This document shows positions 35,002 through 43,890 of a DNA stretch of 64,000 bases, piece by piece. A program made the position numbers and the translations under genes. Below the pieces are notes generated by a model. That model saw only the letters and a list, made by a program, of their open reading frames with translations. It was not told where the DNA came from and did not search any database. Every line of letters starts with the position of its first letter. The first letter of the stretch is position 1. The stretch covers positions 930,001-994,000 of the forward strand of contig NZ_CP072197.1 in assembly GCF_018987235.1 (NCBI RefSeq), given 5' to 3'. The stretch is from Lactobacillus crispatus (GTDB lineage Bacteria; Bacillota; Bacilli; Lactobacillales; Lactobacillaceae).

Positions 35002-35151
35002 GTATTCTCCACACATGTGGAGGTGATCCTCAACAGTGGCAGAATGCCTTTAATGATCTTAAGTATTCTCCACACATGTGGAGGTGATCCTAATATGGAC
35101 TTATAAACGCTGGTCTAATTCTAGTATTCTCCACACATGTGGAGGCTAAAT
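35002..35151 (+). CRISPR. Type I-E CRISPR array 2: three repeats, two 33-base spacers
   Basis: Repeats are at 35002 and 35063, identical, with loop ACAT between CTCCAC and GTGGAG. A third repeat at 35124 loses its last seven bases (GGAGGCTAAAT). Spacers are 33 bases. A leader similar to that of array 1 lies at about 34920-35001 (ending ATTCATTTAGT). It is separated from array 1 by the IS30-split gene. Confidence 0.92.
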
Positions 35152-35590
35152 AGCTGCTCTGAAAATATGTTCTATAGAGTGACTGTTTTTGTATATTATT
35201 TAAAAATATTGTTGATGGTGCACGGAGATTGCGTTCACTTATATAGTGAAAAGATGCTAAGAAATCTAAAATAGAATCGAGATGAATTGGTAATCTGGTA
35301 ATCGTAAGAAGGACTTAGCTACTAATCGTTGTATTCAATTTTGATAACAAATTAGTTAAAGAGCAAAAAATATGAAGAATTATAAATTTAATAAGTTTAT
35401 GTAAAAACAGTGTCATTAAGTTAGGCTATTGATTTTGGTGAAAAAACAATTAAAGCATCATTTGGCTTTAGACGGCCAGATTGATGCCTTTTTGGCATAT
35501 TTTTCTAAATATCATTCGCGTTACACGTAAAAGCGTGTGTTGTATATAGTGAAAGGAGGCTAAGAGAATCGGAGCTAAGAGGTGACAAAT
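35152..35590 (+). other. Intergenic region, no gene seen; two hairpins
   Basis: No frame of useful length with a ribosome site. ATGCC-TTTTT-GGCAT followed by ATTTTT near 35484-35506 looks like a terminator. The paired ACACG/CGTGT around 35523-35542 is a second small hairpin. The region may be remains of a mobile element that also carried the tiny ORFs downstream. Confidence 0.35.
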
Positions 35591-35677
35591 ATGCCGAAAG
35601 CCCAATTGCAAAGTGCAAAAGAAAAAACCACAAATCAAAGTTCACTTCAAGTTAAATCTTTGGATCCTGGTTTTTGA
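35591..35677 (+). CDS. Possible 28-residue peptide
   Basis: ATG 35591 follows AGAGGTGAC at good spacing, and the frame reads MPKAQLQSAKEKTTNQSSLQ to a stop at 35675. Polar, no signal or span. A GGGGG-CTCCC hairpin with a T-rich tail follows (about 35707-35745). It could be a leader peptide; support is only the ribosome site. Confidence 0.3.
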   Translation: MPKAQLQSAKEKTTNQSSLQVKSLDPGF

Positions 35678-35774
35678 AATTTCCATTAATTTGGAATGAA
35701 TAATTGAAGAGGGGGACCGGAACTCCCTTCCTTTTCTATATTTTCATTTTAGTAAATTGAAAGTATTTTTACAA

Positions 35775-35909
35775 ATGAAAAATATAAAATTAACTCATAC
35801 TGGCAAAAATACTAAATGGTCATTAAAGTTCTATCCTAAAAGAGCTTTGTTAACTGGTGTTTTGATTGTGATTGCTATAGCATTATGGAAAGTGATTTTT
35901 AATGGCTAA
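35775..35909 (+). CDS. Small single-span membrane peptide, 44 residues
   Basis: MKNIKLTHTGKNTKWSLKFY leads to a hydrophobic helix (ALLTGVLIVIAIALWKVIF). The stop overlaps the start of the next small gene by eight bases, which supports a real two-gene unit. No known family. Confidence 0.45.
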   Translation: MKNIKLTHTGKNTKWSLKFYPKRALLTGVLIVIAIALWKVIFNG

Positions 35910-36069
35910 ATATACAGAAGTAAATAAAAAGTGGAATGATAAAAATGAGGCCCGTAAGCTTTACATTAATAAGAGGTCAACGACGAAAAACTTTATTTTA
36001 AATCTTGCTATCGAAGATGATTTAGAACAGATTGAAAAGTATATTGAAGAAAGACACAATAATTTGTAA
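35902..36069 (+). CDS. Small basic cytoplasmic protein, 55 residues
   Basis: The frame reads MAKYTEVNKKWNDKNEARKL to DLEQIEKYIEERHNNL. It resembles short proteins found on lactobacillus plasmids and integrated elements (NKKWNDKN..RKLY.NKRS.TKNFI), recalled rather than searched. It overlaps the preceding membrane peptide gene and ends before a terminator. The KRSTTKNFI phrase followed by two short helices could be a DNA-binding fold, but that is a guess. Confidence 0.55.
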   Translation: MAKYTEVNKKWNDKNEARKLYINKRSTTKNFILNLAIEDDLEQIEKYIEERHNNL

Positions 36070-36080
36070 AGAAATAAAAT

Positions 36081-36120
36081 GGGATGCATCAGGTAATAAA
36101 AAGTGCATCTCATTTTTATT
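36081..36120 (+). terminator. Rho-independent terminator
   Basis: GGGATGCA pairs with TGCATCTC, followed by ATTTTTATTT. Confidence 0.75.
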
Positions 36121-36185
36121 TGTATATAATACTAGTTAACTTAAAAAAACAATAAAATTCAAATAAAATGGAGGTATTTCAAAGA

Positions 36186-36752
36186 ATGACAGAGAATAAT
36201 AAACAAGCCGAAGGCACTGATACCAAGGCAAAAGCCAACTACGACACAGCAATCTTCGCTGGCGGTTGTTTTTGGTGCATGGTCGAACCTTTCGATACAG
36301 TTGACGGGGTAGAAAAAGTAGTTTCTGGTTATACTGGTGGTCATGTTGCTAATCCAACATATGAGCAAGTCTGTTCAGGTACGACTGGCCATACTGAAGC
36401 TGTTGAGATTACCTTTGATCCAGCAAAAATATCGTATGATCAATTGCTAAACTATTATTGGCAAGTGACTGATCCCACAGATGCAATGGGGCAATTCCAA
36501 GATCGTGGTGATAATTATCGACCAGTAATTTTTTATAATTCACCTGCTCAAAAAGAAGCAGCTGAAAAATCTAAGCAAAGATTACAAGCTAGTGGCAAAT
36601 TTGATAAACCAATCGTAACTAAAATTGAACCAGCTAAGCCATTTTATCCAGCCGAGGAATATCACCAAGATTTTTATAAAAAAGATCCACTTAGATATGA
36701 AATGGAAGAAGCAGGTGGAAGAGCTAAGTTTATCAAGGAACATTGGGATTAA
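36186..36752 (+). CDS. msrA: Peptide methionine-S-sulfoxide reductase MsrA
   Basis: The 188-residue protein has the active-site motif [10 protein letters not shown], with nucleophile Cys28, and the family phrases [27 protein letters not shown] and EYHQDFY. It repairs oxidised methionine in the cytoplasm with thioredoxin. ATG 36186 follows GGAGG by 11 bases; the ATG at 36168 lies on the ribosome site itself. Single gene. Confidence 0.95.
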   Translation: MTENNKQAEGTDTKAKANYDTAIFAGGCFWCMVEPFDTVDGVEKVVSGYTGGHVANPTYEQVCSGTTGHTEAVEITFDPAKISYDQLLNYYWQVTDPTDAMGQFQDRGDNYRPVIFYNSPAQKEAAEKSKQRLQASGKFDKPIVTKIEPAKPFYPAEEYHQDFYKKDPLRYEMEEAGGRAKFIKEHWD

Positions 36753-36753
36753 T

Positions 36754-36797
36754 AAAAAGCAGATCATAACTGTTATAAGCTGTGACCTGCTTTTTTA
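36754..36797. terminator. Bidirectional terminator
   Basis: AAAAAGCAG-TCA and TGA-CTGCTTTTTT pair around a loop, between msrA and the convergent peptidase gene. Confidence 0.75.
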
Positions 36798-36822
36798 CTT
36801 TCAATATTTTAGATTATGTTAA

Positions 36823-37446
36823 CTATTTCTTTAAGTTGCTTTTGATAACCTCGATTGGATTGAGCCAAGTTCCGTTGTTAACGTTCCAATTCTTACATGG
36901 AAAACCATATTTGTTTATGTAATCTTTATTTGTTTGAGTAACGCCAAGGTGTAAGTGTGAGCCAGTTAGCTTACCGATCTTTTGACCTAATTTAATCTTT
37001 TGACCAGTCTTAACATAAATGTCTTTTTTCTTATTAAAGCCTTCTTGGTAAACTTCAACGTAATTATCAGGACTAATAACCCAGATGAACCAGCCAAGGC
37101 CGTTGCCATAAGCAACCTTTTTAACAGTACCTTGATGAATTGCATATATGTTAGAATGCCCAACTTCTGAAAAACCAAAATCCCAACCATCATGGAAGTA
37201 GGAAGGGGGTGTAGTAGAACGCATATAGTTAGTTATGCCAAAAGTTTGTGCATTATACATTGGACGAACACCATTTTTCTTGTTGGCTTTAAACGGATAA
37301 GCCCACTTGAGATTCTTGGGTTGAACTTCAGTTGTATTTTGTGAGTCATCAAGCGTATCAGCAGAAGCAGTGGCAGTTGATAAAACAACGCTTGAAGTTA
37401 ATAATGCAGTACCTAACAAAGAAATTATTAATTTACGAAATTTCAT
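36823..37446 (-). CDS. Secreted M23-family peptidase (LytM-like)
   Basis: The signal peptide MKFRKLIISLLGTALLTSSV ends near TASA (residue 29). The 207-residue precursor has the M23 metal-binding set: His/Asp in SYFHDGWDFGF and the HxH in GSHLHLGVTQ. The YAIHQGTVKKVAYGNGLGWF strand is also typical. It likely cleaves peptidoglycan cross-links outside the cell. No SH3 or LysM anchor is present. No catalytic residue appears lost. Confidence 0.85.
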   Translation of the reverse strand: MKFRKLIISLLGTALLTSSVVLSTATASADTLDDSQNTTEVQPKNLKWAYPFKANKKNGVRPMYNAQTFGITNYMRSTTPPSYFHDGWDFGFSEVGHSNIYAIHQGTVKKVAYGNGLGWFIWVISPDNYVEVYQEGFNKKKDIYVKTGQKIKLGQKIGKLTGSHLHLGVTQTNKDYINKYGFPCKNWNVNNGTWLNPIEVIKSNLKK

Positions 37447-37878
37447 TATAAAAACAAACCAGATAAGATCTGATTTTTGTCTCCTCTCTTAATTCACGTA
37501 CACTATTGTAGCTCAGGAGTTTTACGATAAAGTTACAATTAAATTTCGATTGATAACAAAAAGTTAGTATAGGTATATGTGAATATGCTTTTGGTTAGGC
37601 TAGTTAAAAGCGGATGATAAAGCAGTGTCATGGCTAAAGTGTTTGGATGAAATTCTTAATCGTGAGCGATAAAGATTGGCAGACAAATAATATTTTTGTT
37701 TATTTGTTTAGGAGAAATCATAGCAGAATGATATTATGATTCCTCTTTTTATTTGAATATTATGTCCAGCAGATATTGTCTATTTAATAAAAATCGATAT
37801 ACTTGGTAGTAGGATCAAAGTGATGAAAAAATGGTGTTTGCGTATTTTCATTTGGCGCTATAAAGGGATTTGTTTACT
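37447..37878 (+). other. Intergenic region with leader-like sequence of array 3
   Basis: No gene seen. AATCAT...ATGATT followed by CCTCTTTTTATTT near 37708-37757 resembles a terminator. The last 100 bases (AAAGTGATGAAAAAATGGTG, then GGATTTGTTTACT before the repeat) resemble the leaders of arrays 1 and 2. Confidence 0.45.
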
Positions 37879-37967
37879 GTATTCTCCACACATGTGGAGG
37901 TGATCCCAATCAATCTGTAAATATTCAATCAGGTGCGATGTATTCTCCACACATGTTGAGAGTGTTA
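37879..37967 (+). CRISPR. CRISPR array 3 remnant: one full repeat, one spacer, one decayed repeat
   Basis: A perfect 28-base repeat at 37879-37906 (loop ACAT), a 33-base spacer, then GTATTCTCCACACATGT followed by TGAGAGTG, which breaks the 3' arm of the hairpin. One crRNA at most can be made. A leader-like segment is upstream. Confidence 0.85.
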
Positions 37968-38047
37968 CTGTCCTTGAGCGCACAGATAAATAGCCTGTAA
38001 ACGCCGGTATGCCAGCATTTTTGATAGATGAAAAGTGTAATAATTCC

Positions 38048-38108
38048 GGCTCTTTGTCAGATCCTGTTGATAATGAGTAAATGAATAGAATTAAGCAACC
38101 ATTAAAAG
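38048..38108 (+). mobile_element. ISL3-family end fragment
   Basis: GGCTCTTTGTCAGATCCTGT and the following 40 bases match, with three differences, the left end of the ISL3 relic at 52327. Only about 61 bases remain, so this is a scar. Confidence 0.7.
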
Positions 38109-38293
38109 ATTTACAAGCAAAATTTAAGCAAGCATTTGGTAGTGACGATCTTCAATTGGATAAACGAGTAGTTTATGTTCACGGCGTACCAGCGGATCTT
38201 AAATTACCATCTAGCGTTGCCGGTAATGTTATGAGTTATGATGCACATACAACTTTGCCAATTGCTGCTGGAGAGATTAAATTGGCACATTAA
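38109..38293 (+). pseudogene. 3' fragment of an unknown gene next to the ISL3 scar
   Basis: The frame DLQAKFKQAFGSDDLQLDKR to PIAAGEIKLAH continues from ISL3 bases that supply an ATG by chance (38081). The regular coding character starts exactly at the end of the IS scar, so this is the tail of a truncated gene. I do not recognise the family. A terminator follows. Confidence 0.5.
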
Positions 38294-38318
38294 TTTTTAT
38301 AGAATTGAAATTTGAAAG

Positions 38319-38357
38319 CTAGAGTCTATGCTTTTTGCATGGTTTCTAGTCTTTTTT
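38319..38357 (+). terminator. Rho-independent terminator
   Basis: CTAGAGTCTATGC pairs with GCATGGTTTCTAG (one mismatch and two G-T pairs), followed by TCTTTTTTT. Confidence 0.75.
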
Positions 38358-38575
38358 TGTATATTCTCTCTTTTATTAAACGAAATTTACACGATAAAAC
38401 TGTGATTTTTTGCTTAAAAGATAAATATAAAAAGACACTAGTATCTTGATAACAGTCAAGTCACCTAAATTGTTTTTTACCTATGATATGTAGTGTCAAG
38501 AAAGGGAGAGGTGAAGTTTGAAAAAACTAGTGAGTTGAAAAGTATTTTAAATAAAAAAAGGACACACCAGATAAA

Positions 38576-38737
38576 GGTTAACATTAATTCAAAAAATTAA
38601 ATATTAACCATAAAACCTTGACTTTGAGCAAATCTAATAGCCTGCTTAAAAAATTGAGAAAGCAAGTTAAACATTGACTGCGAAACCCTACACAAACGAG
38701 TCGTTTATACAAAAATAAGTTTACGTGCTCAAAGTCA
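38576..38737 (+). ncRNA. Candidate structured RNA in the 580-base leader of the metal ATPase operon
   Basis: Two strong elements lie side by side. The hairpin at 38576-38609 has GGTTAA/TTAACC plus TTAATT/AATTAA. A 119-base domain is closed by a perfect 12-bp helix, TGACTTTGAGCA (38619) with TGCTCAAAGTCA (38726). Inside it are TGCTT/AAGCA and AAACG/CGTTT hairpins. This could be a riboswitch-like leader or separate small RNA. It matches no riboswitch that I know. Confidence 0.4.
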
Positions 38738-38941
38738 CATTCAGTTGTGCTTGAAAGGTTAAGCTACATATATATAAATTCGAGGTAATAGAGGAACTAT
38801 TCACTCACCTCCCCATGATTTGTAGTGTGTAAAACCGCTTCCTCACAACTAATATATTAAAAAGTAAGAGTAAGGGACAACGGATTTGTTTTTCATGGCT
38901 CTGTTGTCCTTGAGTCAAAGACGAAAGGAATGTTTATAAAA

Positions 38942-40786
38942 ATGATTAAGTTACAACAATTTTTTATGAGGTACAAAAAGCAGGTTTTGCTTGTTAATAC
39001 TATTCTGCTGTTGCTTGCTGAAGGATCTAAATGGCTATTGCACATGAATTTACCATACCAGGCTTTAATGCTTATCGTGGGGATTGTCGGAGTGCTTCCA
39101 ATTGCTTTGACGGCTATTTCATCTTTAAGGGTTAAATTAATTCCTATTGATGTTTTAGTATCGCTGGCGGTAATCGGTGCCTTCATTATTGGTGAATTTA
39201 ATGAAGCAGCCATTGTTACTTGGCTATTCATGTTAGGAGATGTACTGGAAGAATTAACCCTAAAGAAAACGCGGTCAGCCGTTGCTGATTTAACCAAAAT
39301 GGCACCACAGACTGCGTTAGTTGTTCAAGATGATGGCTCAACTGAGAAAGAAGACGTCGATTTCATTGATCCTGGTGAGAAGATTTTAGTTAAAACTGGT
39401 GATCAGGTTCCAGTCGATGGCAAGGTTATTTCAGGTTCTGGTTATCTTAATGAAGCCAGTGTTAACGGTGAATCTAAATTAGTTAATAAAAAAGCCGGTA
39501 ATGAAGTATATGCAGGAACTATCCTTGAAAACGGTACATTGACTGTCGAAACTACCGCAGTCGGTGAAGATACGACTTTCGGTAAAATTATTGAAATGGT
39601 TGAAGAAGCACAAGATACAAAGTCACATACAGAAAAGTTAATTAACCGGTTTTCCAAATATTACACTCCTGCCGTACTTGTAATTGCGATTGCTGTGGGC
39701 CTAATTACTAAAGATCTTAAGTTAGCTATTACGGTCATGGTGCTAGGCTGCCCAGGTGCTTTAGTTATTGGTGTGCCAGTATCTACAGTTGCTGGTATCG
39801 GTAATGGTGCTAAAAATGGCATTATGTTTAAAGGGTCGCAAGTAATGGATCAAACTCACCGGATTGATGAAATTGCTTTTGATAAAACCGGCACTTTGAC
39901 TGTTGGACATCCAGAAGTTAGTGCAATTGAGGTATTAAATGGGCCCAAAGATGAAATTATTAAATTAGCTGCTCAAATTGAGCGTCAAAGTAACCACCCC
40001 TTAGCTCAGGCAATTGCCAAATTAAATAAACAAAAGCCAGCTTCAATTAAAGTGGAAACTGTTAAGGGTAAGGGAATCATCGCCACTTTAAATAATCAAA
40101 AATATTATTTAGGTAACCAAGACTTAATCGTTGAAAATACCCGTACCAATGCAAAATTAGATAAGACAATTAATCATTTGAGTCAATTAGGTACTTCAAT
40201 TGTCGCTTTTGCTAATGAAGATCAAAGTCAATTAGCTGTTTTTGGCATTAAAGATCAATTGCGCCCAGAAGCTAATGATGCTTTAACCCGCTTAAAAGAA
40301 TTAGGGGTTAAAAAGTTAGTTATGCTTTCTGGAGACAATCAAGAAACTGCTGAACGAATTGCGGCGAAGTTGCCAATCGATGAAGTTCATGGTCAAATGT
40401 TGCCACAAGACAAGGCTGCTTTTGTTAAAAAAGAAAGAGCCAAGGGACACCATATTGCTTTTATTGGTGATGGGATCAATGATAGTCCGGCCTTAGCTAA
40501 TGCTAATGTTGCAATTGCCGTTGGTAGTGGGACGGATGTTGCCATTGAAGTTTCAGACATAGTTTTAGTTAAAAATGACTTGCGGAAGATCGCTTATGCC
40601 CTTGGCTTATCCAAGAAGACAATTTTGAACATGAATGAAAATATCGTGATGGCTTTACTGACAGTCTTATTGTTGTTCATCGGTTTGTTTGCGGGTTATG
40701 TTGAAATGGCAAGTGGGATGTTTATTCATGAATTTAGTATCTTAATTGTTATCTTGAACGGAATGAGATTAATCAAATTTCAATAA
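38942..40786 (+). CDS. P1B-type heavy-metal ATPase with CPG motif
   Basis: The 614-residue ATPase has no N-terminal metal-binding domain. It shows LNEASVNGESKLV (actuator; NGES rather than TGES), the membrane motif GCPGALVIGVPVS with Cys270, the phosphorylated Asp314 in DKTGTLT, the HP locus SNHPLAQAI, and GDGINDSPALA. Most metal pumps have CPC, SPC or CPH in this helix; here the third position is Gly, so metal choice is uncertain. ATG 38942 is used since AAAGGA abuts the ATG at 38930. It heads an operon with a CopZ-like chaperone, a ferritin-like protein and a Crp/Fnr regulator. Confidence 0.88.
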   Translation: MIKLQQFFMRYKKQVLLVNTILLLLAEGSKWLLHMNLPYQALMLIVGIVGVLPIALTAISSLRVKLIPIDVLVSLAVIGAFIIGEFNEAAIVTWLFMLGDVLEELTLKKTRSAVADLTKMAPQTALVVQDDGSTEKEDVDFIDPGEKILVKTGDQVPVDGKVISGSGYLNEASVNGESKLVNKKAGNEVYAGTILENGTLTVETTAVGEDTTFGKIIEMVEEAQDTKSHTEKLINRFSKYYTPAVLVIAIAVGLITKDLKLAITVMVLGCPGALVIGVPVSTVAGIGNGAKNGIMFKGSQVMDQTHRIDEIAFDKTGTLTVGHPEVSAIEVLNGPKDEIIKLAAQIERQSNHPLAQAIAKLNKQKPASIKVETVKGKGIIATLNNQKYYLGNQDLIVENTRTNAKLDKTINHLSQLGTSIVAFANEDQSQLAVFGIKDQLRPEANDALTRLKELGVKKLVMLSGDNQETAERIAAKLPIDEVHGQMLPQDKAAFVKKERAKGHHIAFIGDGINDSPALANANVAIAVGSGTDVAIEVSDIVLVKNDLRKIAYALGLSKKTILNMNENIVMALLTVLLLFIGLFAGYVEMASGMFIHEFSILIVILNGMRLIKFQ

Positions 40787-40868
40787 AAATTGACGATCAT
40801 CAAGTTTATAATCAACAAAACAAAGTAGCATTAGATATGTAAATTAATAAGGAAGGGTGAATCTAATC

Positions 40869-41099
40869 ATGAAAAAAGTAATGATGAAATTATCTGGCAT
40901 GACCTGTCCTTCATGCTTAAGCAAAATTGAAAGGGCGGTTGGTAGTTTGGATGGAACCGACCAAATCAAAGTTTTATTCAATGCAGGAAAGCTAAAATTT
41001 ACGCTGGATCCTGATAAGACTAAAACTGTTGATGTCAAGACAGCTATTGAAAAAATGGGTTATGAAGTACAAGGAATTAAGGAAAAGGAGCTTAACTGA
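40869..41099 (+). CDS. CopZ-like metal chaperone (HMA domain)
   Basis: The 76-residue single HMA domain (MKKVMMKLSGMTCPSCLSKI) has the GMTCxxC metal-binding motif and a ferredoxin-like fold. It probably delivers metal to, or takes it from, the ATPase encoded just upstream, which lacks its own HMA domain. GGAAGGG lies 11 bases before the ATG. Its stop overlaps the next start (TGATG). Confidence 0.85.
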   Translation: MKKVMMKLSGMTCPSCLSKIERAVGSLDGTDQIKVLFNAGKLKFTLDPDKTKTVDVKTAIEKMGYEVQGIKEKELN

Positions 41100-41644
41100 T
41101 GAATGCAGAAGAAAAATACCAGGCGGAATTGAAGCAAAGCGACCTTGATCACCATCAGCCAACTGCAGCTGCCATGACTGGTCACATTATTTCTAACTTG
41201 TTAATCCATTCTTTAAAGATTAACCAAGCTAACTTATTTGCTAAAGGATCTGCTAGTCTTTTTTTAGCCGAAAAAGCTGCTGGTTGGATTGCTTATGAAC
41301 GTCAGGAATTTGACCAATTGAATCACTTATTGGTTAATAATGGTGAAAGTATTCCAACAATTACAGCTCAATTTAAGGAATATACTATGCTAGAAGAAGA
41401 TGGCAGTAGTAAATATTTAGCAGGTGATAAGCAATTATTTGCTTTGGTAAAAGATTTTGATACGCAAACGCTCTTCATTACTAAGGCAATTGCTTTAGCT
41501 AATAATGAAAGTTGGCCAGAATTATCTGCTAATTTAACTAATTTAATGGCTTGGATTAAGGAGCAAATTCGGGTAACTCAAGACTTCTTAGGTCATGAAC
41601 TAAAAGAAGGATTGTATGTCGAAGACGACGATGATGACTTTTAA
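41099..41644 (+). CDS. Ferritin-like (Dps-type) protein
   Basis: The 181 residues form a four-helix pattern of the Dps/ferritin type (NLLIHSLKINQANLFAKGSA, EKAAGWIAYERQEFDQLNHLL). A long acidic tail ends EGLYVEDDDDDF. The DHHQPTAAAMTGHI start and acidic tail could bind metal. Its place in a metal-pump operon suggests storage or detoxification of iron or another metal. The Dps ferroxidase ligands cannot be assigned with certainty from the sequence alone. Confidence 0.65.
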   Translation: MNAEEKYQAELKQSDLDHHQPTAAAMTGHIISNLLIHSLKINQANLFAKGSASLFLAEKAAGWIAYERQEFDQLNHLLVNNGESIPTITAQFKEYTMLEEDGSSKYLAGDKQLFALVKDFDTQTLFITKAIALANNESWPELSANLTNLMAWIKEQIRVTQDFLGHELKEGLYVEDDDDDF

Positions 41645-41663
41645 TTAAAGGACGATGAATTTA

Positions 41664-42299
41664 ATGGCTGATTTATGTGTTAACTTAGTACCACTATTTA
41701 ATGCTTTACCTCAGGATGAGAAGATGCAAATCGAAAAATTAGTTCAGCATAAAAACTATCAAAAGGGTGAAGTAATAATTGATCCAACGATAAATGATAA
41801 TTTAGTAATTATCGCTGATGGTAACGCTAAGCAGTACACCTTAGATGAAAACGGCTATGAGAATGTTTTGCAAATCTTGCATACGGGTGATTATATTGGT
41901 GAGGATTGGCTTTTTGGTCAAAAAAATATCAATAATTACCTCGAGGCTACGGAACACAGTGAAATTTGTTTATTAAAACGGCAGGATCTACTGAAGCTAT
42001 TGCATAAACAGCCAGAATTAAGTATTCGATTATTGGAACTAAATATTGTTAAAGTTTCGGAAATGCAAAAACAAATTCACTTGTTGGCTTTGCCGAAGGT
42101 TGAAGACCGGTTATTAAAGTATTTACAAACATATGCAGATGAAATTGGTAAAAATAATTTTACCTTACCCTTAAAAATGAAGGACTTAGCTTTATACCTT
42201 GGAACAACACCTGAGACCCTGTCTCGTAAATTTGCTTTATTAGAAAAGCAAGGTCAACTGAAGCGTCAATTACGTCGAATTGAATTATTCGAAAATTAG
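41664..42299 (+). CDS. Crp/Fnr-family regulator
   Basis: The 211-residue protein has an N-terminal cyclic-nucleotide-binding-like barrel (LVQHKNYQKGEVIIDP, IADGNAKQYTLDENGYENVLQILHTGDYIGED) and a C-terminal winged helix (LPLKMKDLALYLGTTPETLSRKFALLEKQGQLKR). It resembles FLP proteins of lactobacilli, which respond to oxidation or metal through cysteines; here Cys5 in the N-terminus could be such a residue. ATG 41664 gives better ribosome spacing than ATG 41655. Last gene of the metal operon and probably its regulator. Confidence 0.85.
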   Translation: MADLCVNLVPLFNALPQDEKMQIEKLVQHKNYQKGEVIIDPTINDNLVIIADGNAKQYTLDENGYENVLQILHTGDYIGEDWLFGQKNINNYLEATEHSEICLLKRQDLLKLLHKQPELSIRLLELNIVKVSEMQKQIHLLALPKVEDRLLKYLQTYADEIGKNNFTLPLKMKDLALYLGTTPETLSRKFALLEKQGQLKRQLRRIELFEN

Positions 42300-42348
42300 T
42301 TTAATTAGGCAATGATTGCTTAGTTGATAATATACACGTTATATCATT

Positions 42349-42537
42349 ATGTTAATTTGGGGATGCATGTTTCCACTAATTCAGGGTAGTGATGTTTGGT
42401 CATCGATAGTGGGGATGTTATGGATTGGCGCTTGGATACTAATAGGACCGTTGAAAAAGGGATTAACTATTAAATTTGTTACTCCTAAACTCGATAAGAA
42501 ATACCAATTAACAATCAACCCCATTGATAAGAATTAA
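42349..42537 (+). CDS. Short membrane ORF, possible gene remnant
   Basis: The 62-residue frame (MLIWGCMFPLIQGSDVWSSI...) holds one or two hydrophobic spans and a polar tail. There is no ribosome site before the ATG. It resembles the end of a small DUF-type membrane protein, so it may be a leftover. Weak support. Confidence 0.3.
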   Translation: MLIWGCMFPLIQGSDVWSSIVGMLWIGAWILIGPLKKGLTIKFVTPKLDKKYQLTINPIDKN

Positions 42538-42596
42538 GAATAACGGAAATTTTCAGGAAGTTTAAATACCAGCAATTAATTGTGATTAGGGGCAAC

Positions 42597-43583
42597 GGCT
42601 CTTTGTCAAATCATATTGATGGATAAGTTTAATGAGGAATTAAGCAGCGAAGAAAAAGCTTGATTCCTTTTCTTTTACAATATTTTCTTCAAGTCTAATT
42701 AAGAGATGACTAAAATTTCTATAGCCATAAGCAGTACGTTCAATTTGTTTAATCTTACGGTTAACTCCTTCAAGACAACCATAAAGTCTTGCATCACCCA
42801 ATAAGTATTTTCTAAGGTTTGGTCACAATCTAAACTATCTAAGACAACATGTTCCTGAGTGAGATAATCTTTAAAGTGCCAATCGTAATATGGGGTAGTC
42901 CTATTAAGCCTGTCATACCTCATGAGATAAAGCTTCCAAGGAGACTTTAAGAGCTTATATTCACGGCTGCTTTTATTAAATTGCTTCATGATTTGAACTC
43001 TAAAAATATTAAACGATCTAGTAAGCATTTGAACCATGTGAAAACGATCAATACTAGCGATGCAGGTCATTGAGCGATCTTCAGTAAGAGCAGAAAGTAT
43101 TTTTCGCTTAGAAGTGTTAGAGATATAGCAGCCTTTATTAATAAGATTAGATTGAGCCATAGATCTTTTAAGGCAAGCATTGCATAAAACGCGCTGTTTT
43201 TTAAGTCTGATTATAACTGGATAGCTAGCATCAGCAGTAATAAAGCACATGTTAGAAGTAGAATGACCAGTATGCTTAAGATTAGATGAATGGTAGTAAG
43301 GACAATGCGGGGTGAATAAGTTCGGCTACATAGAGATTATGATATTTGCCGTTAATACATTTTTTAAAATAATCAAAAAAAATAATATTAGAATCTTCAA
43401 TATTGAGATGAAATTTAATACAGTCATTAAGAAAGGACATAGCAAAAACTCCTAGTAAACTTAATTGAATTGGTCGAAGAAGGATTTTAAGTTAAGAGAG
43501 GCTATGGCCTCTTTCTTTATGCAATAAAAAATCCTGTCGATAGAATATCATAAATATTCATCAACAGGAAAAATTATACAGCC
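42597..43583 (-). mobile_element. ISL3-family element, deleted relic
   Basis: The left end GGCTCTTTGTCAAATC and right end (reading inward) GGCTGTATAATTTTTCCTGT are typical ISL3 termini. The two copies at 38048 and 52327 share the left end, and the one at 54786 shares the right. At 987 bp it is about 500 bp shorter than a full ISL3. No target duplication is seen. Confidence 0.75.
42640..43440 (-). pseudogene. ISL3 transposase relic
   Basis: Reading leftward: start MSFLNDCIKFHLNIEDSNII near 43440, then KYHNLYVAELIHP, a frameshift near 43310, then TSNMCFITADASYPVIIRLK. At least 150 residues including catalytic blocks are missing. The C-terminal block TYWVMQDFMVVLKELTVRLN follows, another frameshift, and the end LEENIVKEKES. 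Not functional. Confidence 0.75.
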
Positions 43584-43751
43584 ATTTAAATCTTCTGGTG
43601 TAACGGATCTAATGTGGTAATTCATATTCAAAATTCATTCACTTCCATAATAATGTTATATTATGACTATAACATTATTATTTAATAATTTGATGTCTAG
43701 CAACCACTGTATGTTTAAAATTTATATTTTATACTTCAATTCACTAACCCA

Positions 43752-43770
43752 TAGGCTTTTGAAAAGCCTA
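43752..43770. repeat. Perfect inverted repeat upstream of the mucus-binding gene
   Basis: TAGGCTTTT-G-AAAAGCCTA is a 9-bp perfect dyad in the 480-base gap before the surface-protein gene. It could be an operator or the remnant of a terminator. The rest of 43584-43862 holds nothing I can identify. Confidence 0.45.
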
Positions 43771-43862
43771 ATGTAAGCTTATAAAAATAGGATTGGTTCA
43801 GTTGTTATTACTTTACTTTTTCATTGATATATGTAGATTATTTTCAGTGTAGCAACACATAT

Positions 43863-43890
43863 TTGAACTATTTAGGAAATATTTTATAAT
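43863..43890 (+). promoter_or_regulatory. Promoter of the giant surface protein
   Basis: TTGAAC, 16 bases, TATAAT. This would give a 5' untranslated leader of about 165 bases before the start codon at 44064, with no coding frame of note. Confidence 0.55.

Noticed and set aside
35152..35590. tRNA or rRNA genes in the gene-poor stretch
   Set aside because: No cloverleaf arms or TTC-loop signatures were found; none elsewhere in the window either.
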